Source: Propionibacteriaceae bacterium (lineage in GTDB: Bacteria; Actinomycetota; Actinomycetes; Propionibacteriales; Propionibacteriaceae). Taken from it: a stretch of 15,644 nt of DNA. Location: contig JAGXHS010000016.1 of NCBI GenBank assembly GCA_024636075.1, positions 1 through 15,644 on the forward strand, given 5' to 3'. The notes under the pieces are model-generated. The model searched no databases. It was not told where the DNA came from and worked only from the letters and a program-made list of their open reading frames with translations. The position numbers and the translations under genes are program-made. This document shows, one piece after another, positions 13,801-15,644 of the stretch (position 1 is the stretch's first letter; every line of letters begins with the position of its first letter).

Positions 13801-13946
13801 CTGTTGCCTCACTGCGTCGGGAGAAGGACGACGTCACAGAGGTGCGCGAAGGGTTCGAGTGTGGAACCACACTGCGGAACTTCTCCGACATCAAGTCGGG
13901 CGACGTGATCGAGACCTACGAAATGGTCGAGAAGCCCAGGGACTGA
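10833..13946 (+). CDS. infB: Translation initiation factor IF-2
   Basis: GTPase that brings initiator tRNA to the 30S subunit and promotes subunit joining. The 1037-residue protein has the long actinobacterial form. The N-terminal IF2N module (about 1-52) is VRVYELAKELGLESKDVLKTL. A low-complexity linker (about 53-415) is rich in Pro, Ala and Ser, then Gly and Arg, and ends in a basic patch (RRGRKSKKQRRQ). A second IF2N-like module occupies about 430-505. The G domain has G540-HVDHGKT-547 (P-loop), GGITQAIGAY (switch I), DTPGHE from D590, NKVD at 644-647 and VSAT. Domains II-IV follow, ending at TYEMVEKPRD. The start is supported by the strong SD and the conserved N-terminus. The linker carries 9-residue tandem repeats and a ten-glycine run. 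Expression is probably set by the structured leader and its own promoter candidate. Confidence 0.98.
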   Translation: MAKVRVYELAKELGLESKDVLKTLNDMGEFVRSASSTIEAPVVRRLTERLSAPANKATGPKQPAGQKRPAGSGSTSSKTQSGAPTPAPTGRVTSSSGPRPAPRPAKTTGTPPAASTPDAAPAVSKPDAAPAASKPDAAPAVSKPDTAPAVSKPDTAPSTPTPRPSDADSSAPRTDAPSAAAGQSDSDQSKRADAATPRSNSGETAPDASRRPAPRPRGATPQGGSNAPKPGTAPRPGAPRAPQRPGSQGQAPGRGRPGGAGAPGQGGPNRRTGAPRPGNNPFASSQGMGQQRRTERRDDTRPPTSREGRPTPGGMPRPGGSSGQSGMPRPNPAMMPKQQSTQIGQTPTRGRGGGPGRGRPGGGGGGGGGGRPGGFGGPGGPPPGGGRGGRGGRGGSGTQGAFGRGGQGGRRGRKSKKQRRQEFDQMEAPLVGGVRVRQGGGQIVRLRRGASLTDLAEKIGVEPASLVQVLFNLGEMVTATQSVADETLQVLGTELNYNIEVVSPEDEDRELLESFDLDFGEDAGDEDDLEARPPAVTVMGHVDHGKTKLLDALRLANVVATETGGITQAIGAYQVETQVEGHDRKITFIDTPGHEAFTAMRARGAKSTDIAVLVVAADDGVMPQTIEALNHARAADVPIVVAVNKVDKETADPTKVRGQLTEFGLVAEEYGGDTMFIDVSATARTGLDELLEAIVLTADAALDLRANPDMPAQGLAIEAHLDKGRGPVATVLIHRGTLRIGDSIVSGSAHGRVRAMINDQGENVTEAPPSMPVQVLGLTSVPGAGDNFLVVDDDRKARQIADKRESRMRAAAQAVGSRRKTLDQLFEQLEKGETQELLLILKGDGAGSVEALEDALSKIDVGEEVSLRVIDRGVGAITETNVSLAAASKAVIIGFNVRPTAHAAQMADRENVDMRFYSVIYSAIDEIEAALKGMLKPIYEEKILGRAEIRELFRSSKFGTIAGCMVTSGILRRNAKARLIRDGVVLSETAVASLRREKDDVTEVREGFECGTTLRNFSDIKSGDVIETYEMVEKPRD
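11181..11303 (+). repeat. 27-bp tandem repeats coding for 9-residue units in the IF-2 linker
   Basis: About 4.5 in-frame copies of a 27-bp unit encode PDAAPAVSK-type repeats. The units are residues 117-125, 126-134, 135-143, 144-152 and a partial copy from 153. Copies differ by A/V and A/T changes and a few silent bases, so they look like recent expansion followed by drift. Confidence 0.9.
11913..11942 (+). repeat. GGCGGT hexanucleotide repeat (five copies) in infB
   Basis: Five perfect GGCGGT units encode ten consecutive glycines (residues 361-370 of IF-2) inside a wider Gly/Arg-rich segment. Copy number could vary between strains without breaking the frame. Confidence 0.9.
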
Positions 13947-13955
13947 CGTCCGCAC

Positions 13956-13991
13956 AGGTGGTCCCCGTCGGTGATCCGGCAGGGACCACCT
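13956..13991 (+). terminator. 10-bp perfect inverted repeat between infB and rbfA (possible terminator or attenuator)
   Basis: AGGTGGTCCC (13956-13965) is exactly complementary to GGGACCACCT (13982-13991) across a 16-nt loop. It begins 9 bp after the infB stop. No T-run follows, so it is not a canonical intrinsic terminator. It may be a U-tract-free terminator, a processing signal or an RNA-stabilising stem that lowers rbfA-truB expression relative to infB. Confidence 0.6.
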
Positions 13992-14018
13992 CCATACCCA
14001 GCGAGAAGGAGGACCGTC

Positions 14019-14513
14019 ATGGTCAACCCGCGTGTAGCGAAGTTGGAAGATCAGATCCAGAAGTTGGTGGCCGAAACCCTGGAGCGTCGGGTGAAGGATC
14101 CGAGGCTGGGATTCATCACAGTGACCGATGTGCACTTGACCGGTGACACTCAGGAGTCGACGGTGTTCTACACCGTCCTCGGCAGTGCTGACGAGTTGTC
14201 CGCGACGGCCGCGGCGCTCGAATCGGCCAAAGGCATGATCCGTTCGGTCGTGGGCCAGCAGCTCGGCCTGCGACATGCACCCAGCATCACTTTCGTCCCG
14301 GATTCCACACCTGAGACCGCGAAGAAAATCGAGGACCTGCTGGCCAGGGCCCGTTCCGGGGACGACGCCGTGCAAGCAGCCGCTGTCGGGGCAACCTACG
14401 CCGGCGACGCAGATCCCTACCGCCACGACGACGAGGATGACGTTGCCGAGACCGGTGACGTGGTTCGTGGGCCTGTGGGTCCCGGGCCGCAGCGGGCTGA
14501 GGACGATCGCTGA
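14019..14513 (+). CDS. rbfA: 30S ribosome-binding factor RbfA
   Basis: A 164-residue protein that helps mature the 5' end of 16S rRNA and the 30S subunit. The KH-type core shows MVNPRVAKLEDQIQKLVAETL, DPRLGFITVTDVHLTGDTQ, STVFYTVLG, RHAPSITFVPD and KKIEDLLARA. The C-terminal ~45 residues are an acidic, disordered-looking tail (DADPYRHDDEDDVAE), common in actinobacterial RbfA. ATG 14019 has a strong SD AAGGAGG (14006-14012), which selects it over the longer open frame from 13971. It follows infB after 72 bp that include the inverted repeat, and its stop overlaps the truB start as CTGA. DUF503, nrnA-like and MATE genes, which lie near rbfA in some relatives, are absent here. Confidence 0.95.
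   Translation: MVNPRVAKLEDQIQKLVAETLERRVKDPRLGFITVTDVHLTGDTQESTVFYTVLGSADELSATAAALESAKGMIRSVVGQQLGLRHAPSITFVPDSTPETAKKIEDLLARARSGDDAVQAAAVGATYAGDADPYRHDDEDDVAETGDVVRGPVGPGPQRAEDDR
14498..14503 (+). promoter_or_regulatory. Ribosome binding site supporting a CTG start for truB
   Basis: TGAGGA, an SD-like sequence inside the end of rbfA, lies 6 nt before CTG 14510. The TGA in it is also the last in-frame stop of the truB frame, so truB cannot begin further upstream. Confidence 0.55.
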
Positions 14514-15382
14514 ACGGCCAGGAATCGGGTCTGCTGGTCGTCGACAAACCAGCAGGCCTGACCTCCCACCAGGTGGTGGCACAGGTGCGTCGGCTGCTCG
14601 GCACCCGCAAGGTCGGCCACGCTGGCACCCTCGACCCGATGGCGACCGGGGTGCTAATCCTGGGCGTGAACCGGGCCACCCGGCTGCTCGGCCACTTGGC
14701 GTTGCATGACAAGAGCTACCTCGCCACGATCCGGCTTGGGCAGTCAACCACCACCGACGACGCTGAAGGTGAACCCACCGGAGGAGCTTCCGCCGGTGAG
14801 GTGGCCATCGACCAGGTGTCCAAGGCCATCACCCGCTACACCGGGGACATCCAGCAGGTCCCCAGCTCGGTGTCAGCGATCAAGGTGGACGGCGAGCGTG
14901 CTTACGCACGGGTGCGCGCGGGGGAAGTCGTTCAACTGGCTGCACGTTCGGTACATGTCAGTCGCTACGAGCTGTTGTCGCACCAGCGCGACGCCGATCA
15001 TCTCGATCTTGACGTGCTGGTGGACTGCTCGACCGGCACCTACGTCCGGGCCCTGGCCCGGGACCTGGGCGCTGACCTTGGCGTCGGGGGACACCTGACG
15101 AAGCTGCGGCGAACTCGAATCGGTCAGTACTCACTGGACAACGCGGTGGCGATGGACGAATGCGCCGTCGGGTCACTGATGTCGATGGCGGCTGCCGCAG
15201 CGCTGAGCTTCCCCGTGCTGCACGTCTCCGAGGAACAGGCGTGGGCGATCTCCCACGGGCAGACCCTCGAGCTTGAGGTGCCTGCTGACCCCACGGCGAT
15301 GGTTTCTCCGGACGGCCAGCTGCTGGCGCTGTACCGGCCCGAAGGTTCGCACGCCCGCCCGGTGACGGTTCTGGTCGGCTGA
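14510..15382 (+). CDS. truB: tRNA pseudouridine(55) synthase TruB, probable CTG start
   Basis: Converts U55 of the tRNA T-loop to pseudouridine. Signatures: GLLVVDKPAGLTSHQVV, then GHAGTLDPMATGVLILG with the catalytic Asp (D42 from CTG 14510), then the Y-A-R-V-R-A-G-E segment and SVSAIKVDGERAYARVR, DCSTGTYVRALARDLG, and a C-terminal PUA-like part. The conserved N-terminal motif is coded upstream of the first GTG (14573). Between the in-frame stop at 14498-14500 and 14573 there is no ATG, GTG or TTG. The best start is therefore CTG 14510, which overlaps the rbfA stop as CTGA and has TGAGGA 6 nt upstream. This gives 290 residues, normal for the family. A start at 14573 would remove 21 residues including the conserved motif. 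A sequencing error is the main alternative. Likely last gene of the infB block. Confidence 0.93.
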   Translation: MNGQESGLLVVDKPAGLTSHQVVAQVRRLLGTRKVGHAGTLDPMATGVLILGVNRATRLLGHLALHDKSYLATIRLGQSTTTDDAEGEPTGGASAGEVAIDQVSKAITRYTGDIQQVPSSVSAIKVDGERAYARVRAGEVVQLAARSVHVSRYELLSHQRDADHLDLDVLVDCSTGTYVRALARDLGADLGVGGHLTKLRRTRIGQYSLDNAVAMDECAVGSLMSMAAAAALSFPVLHVSEEQAWAISHGQTLELEVPADPTAMVSPDGQLLALYRPEGSHARPVTVLVG

Positions 15383-15386
15383 CCTC

Positions 15387-15415
15387 TTGTGGCGCTCCTG
15401 CGCCTGTAGTATAAT
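15387..15415 (+). promoter_or_regulatory. Near-consensus sigma-A promoter of the DUF222/HNH gene
   Basis: TTGTGG (15387-15392), a 17-nt spacer and a perfect TATAAT (15410-15415). The -10 ends 7 nt before GTG 15423, so the mRNA is probably leaderless. The spacer contains a small GGCGC-TCCT-GCGCC hairpin (15391-15404) that could also serve the end of truB. Confidence 0.75.
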
Positions 15416-15430
15416 CGAACATGTGTTCGA
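15415..15430 (+). promoter_or_regulatory. SOS box (LexA operator)
   Basis: TCGAACATGTGTTCGA has two perfect TCGAAC/GTTCGA half-sites with a 4-bp centre, matching the actinobacterial/Gram-positive LexA operator. It shares its first base with the last base of the TATAAT box and runs into codon 3 of the gene, so bound LexA would cover the transcription start. This predicts induction by DNA damage. Confidence 0.85.
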
Positions 15431-15644
15431 GTCAATGACGGCAGCTGCGGACGATGACCGTCCGATGGATGTTGCTGGTGTCGTGGATGTTGCTGGTGTC
15501 ATTGGGGCACTGTCCGCCAACACCCGCCGGTTGCGAGCTGCGGAAGCCCAGGAAGCGACCTTGGTGGCCCGGTTGGCGGAGGTGTCCTCGGCGGTGGATC
15601 GGGAGCGTCAGATCCCGGGGGCCGAACACCTGCATGTGATGGAC
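15423..15644 (+). CDS. DUF222 / HNH-type (13E12 repeat family) protein, N-terminal part (3' end outside window)
   Basis: Seventy-four codons are visible from GTG 15423 and the frame is open to the window edge. The opening VFESMTAAADDD followed by MDVAGV, GALSANTRRLRAAEAQEATLVARLAEV and RERQIPGAEH looks like the start of the actinobacterial DUF222 proteins, which normally carry an HNH nuclease domain at the C-terminus. That domain would lie outside the window, so nuclease function is inferred only. The family is known from the mycobacterial 13E12 repeats, several of which belong to the SOS regulon; the perfect LexA box over the promoter and first codons fits. ATG 15435 is an alternative start. 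Many such genes exist in multiple copies per genome. Here it lies where ribF often follows truB. Confidence 0.8.
   Translation, partial: MFESMTAAADDDRPMDVAGVVDVAGVIGALSANTRRLRAAEAQEATLVARLAEVSSAVDRERQIPGAEHLHVMD
15465..15500 (+). repeat. 18-bp tandem duplication within the DUF222 gene
   Basis: ATGGATGTTGCTGGTGTC is followed directly by the same 18 bases with one change (A to G at the first position), encoding MDVAGV-VDVAGV. It looks like a recent in-frame duplication. Confidence 0.85.

Noticed and set aside
13971..14018. Longer rbfA frame from 13971
   Set aside because: It begins inside the inverted repeat and lacks a good SD. ATG 14019 has AAGGAGG at ideal distance and the conserved MVNPRVAKL start.

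Overview
The window is high-GC DNA with short intergenic gaps and many GTG starts. Its gene content and protein sequences point to an actinobacterium (Actinomycetota); genus and family cannot be fixed from this sequence. Most of it is the conserved block dxr-ispG-GNAT-proS followed by rimP-nusA-ylxR-infB-rbfA-truB, which in related genomes links isoprenoid precursor synthesis with the translation and transcription factors of the nusA-infB operon.

Layout. (1) 1-558: the 3' end of a saccharopine-dehydrogenase-like (trans-acting enoyl reductase type) gene. It overlaps tail to tail with a serine hydrolase of the beta-lactamase/esterase class on the minus strand (525-1949). (2) A very compact divergent promoter at 1950-1973 separates the hydrolase from dxr. 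Then dxr, ispG and a DUF4081/GNAT acetyltransferase lie nearly end to end (1973-5194). The membrane protease gene rseP/rip1, usual between dxr and ispG in actinobacteria, is absent. (3) proS (5249-7006) has its own likely leaderless promoter and is followed by a TSUP-family membrane permease (7021-7800). (4) A Tat-type lipoprotein with a DUF4439 ferritin-like domain is on the minus strand (7812-8852), divergent from rimP. The 103-bp divergent region carries a hairpin and two layers of tandem repeats. (5) rimP, nusA and ylxR overlap one another. A 206-bp leader with a promoter candidate, two hairpins and a chain of three tiny ORFs precedes infB (10833-13946). rbfA and truB follow, separated from infB by a 10-bp inverted repeat. 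(6) At the right edge a DUF222/HNH-type (13E12-like) gene begins under a near-consensus promoter with a perfect actinobacterial SOS box.

How the genes work together: dxr and ispG are two steps of the MEP isoprenoid pathway; proS charges tRNA-Pro; rimP and rbfA mature the 30S subunit; nusA controls elongation and termination; infB starts translation; truB makes pseudouridine 55 in tRNA. The main observations are regulatory: TANNNT -10 elements sit 6-7 nt before five start codons (predicted leaderless mRNAs), truB has no usable ATG/GTG/TTG at its expected N-terminus and probably starts at CTG, and the rimP and infB leaders are structured. No mobile element, CRISPR array, tRNA or rRNA was seen, and nothing in the window is clearly a new multi-gene system.
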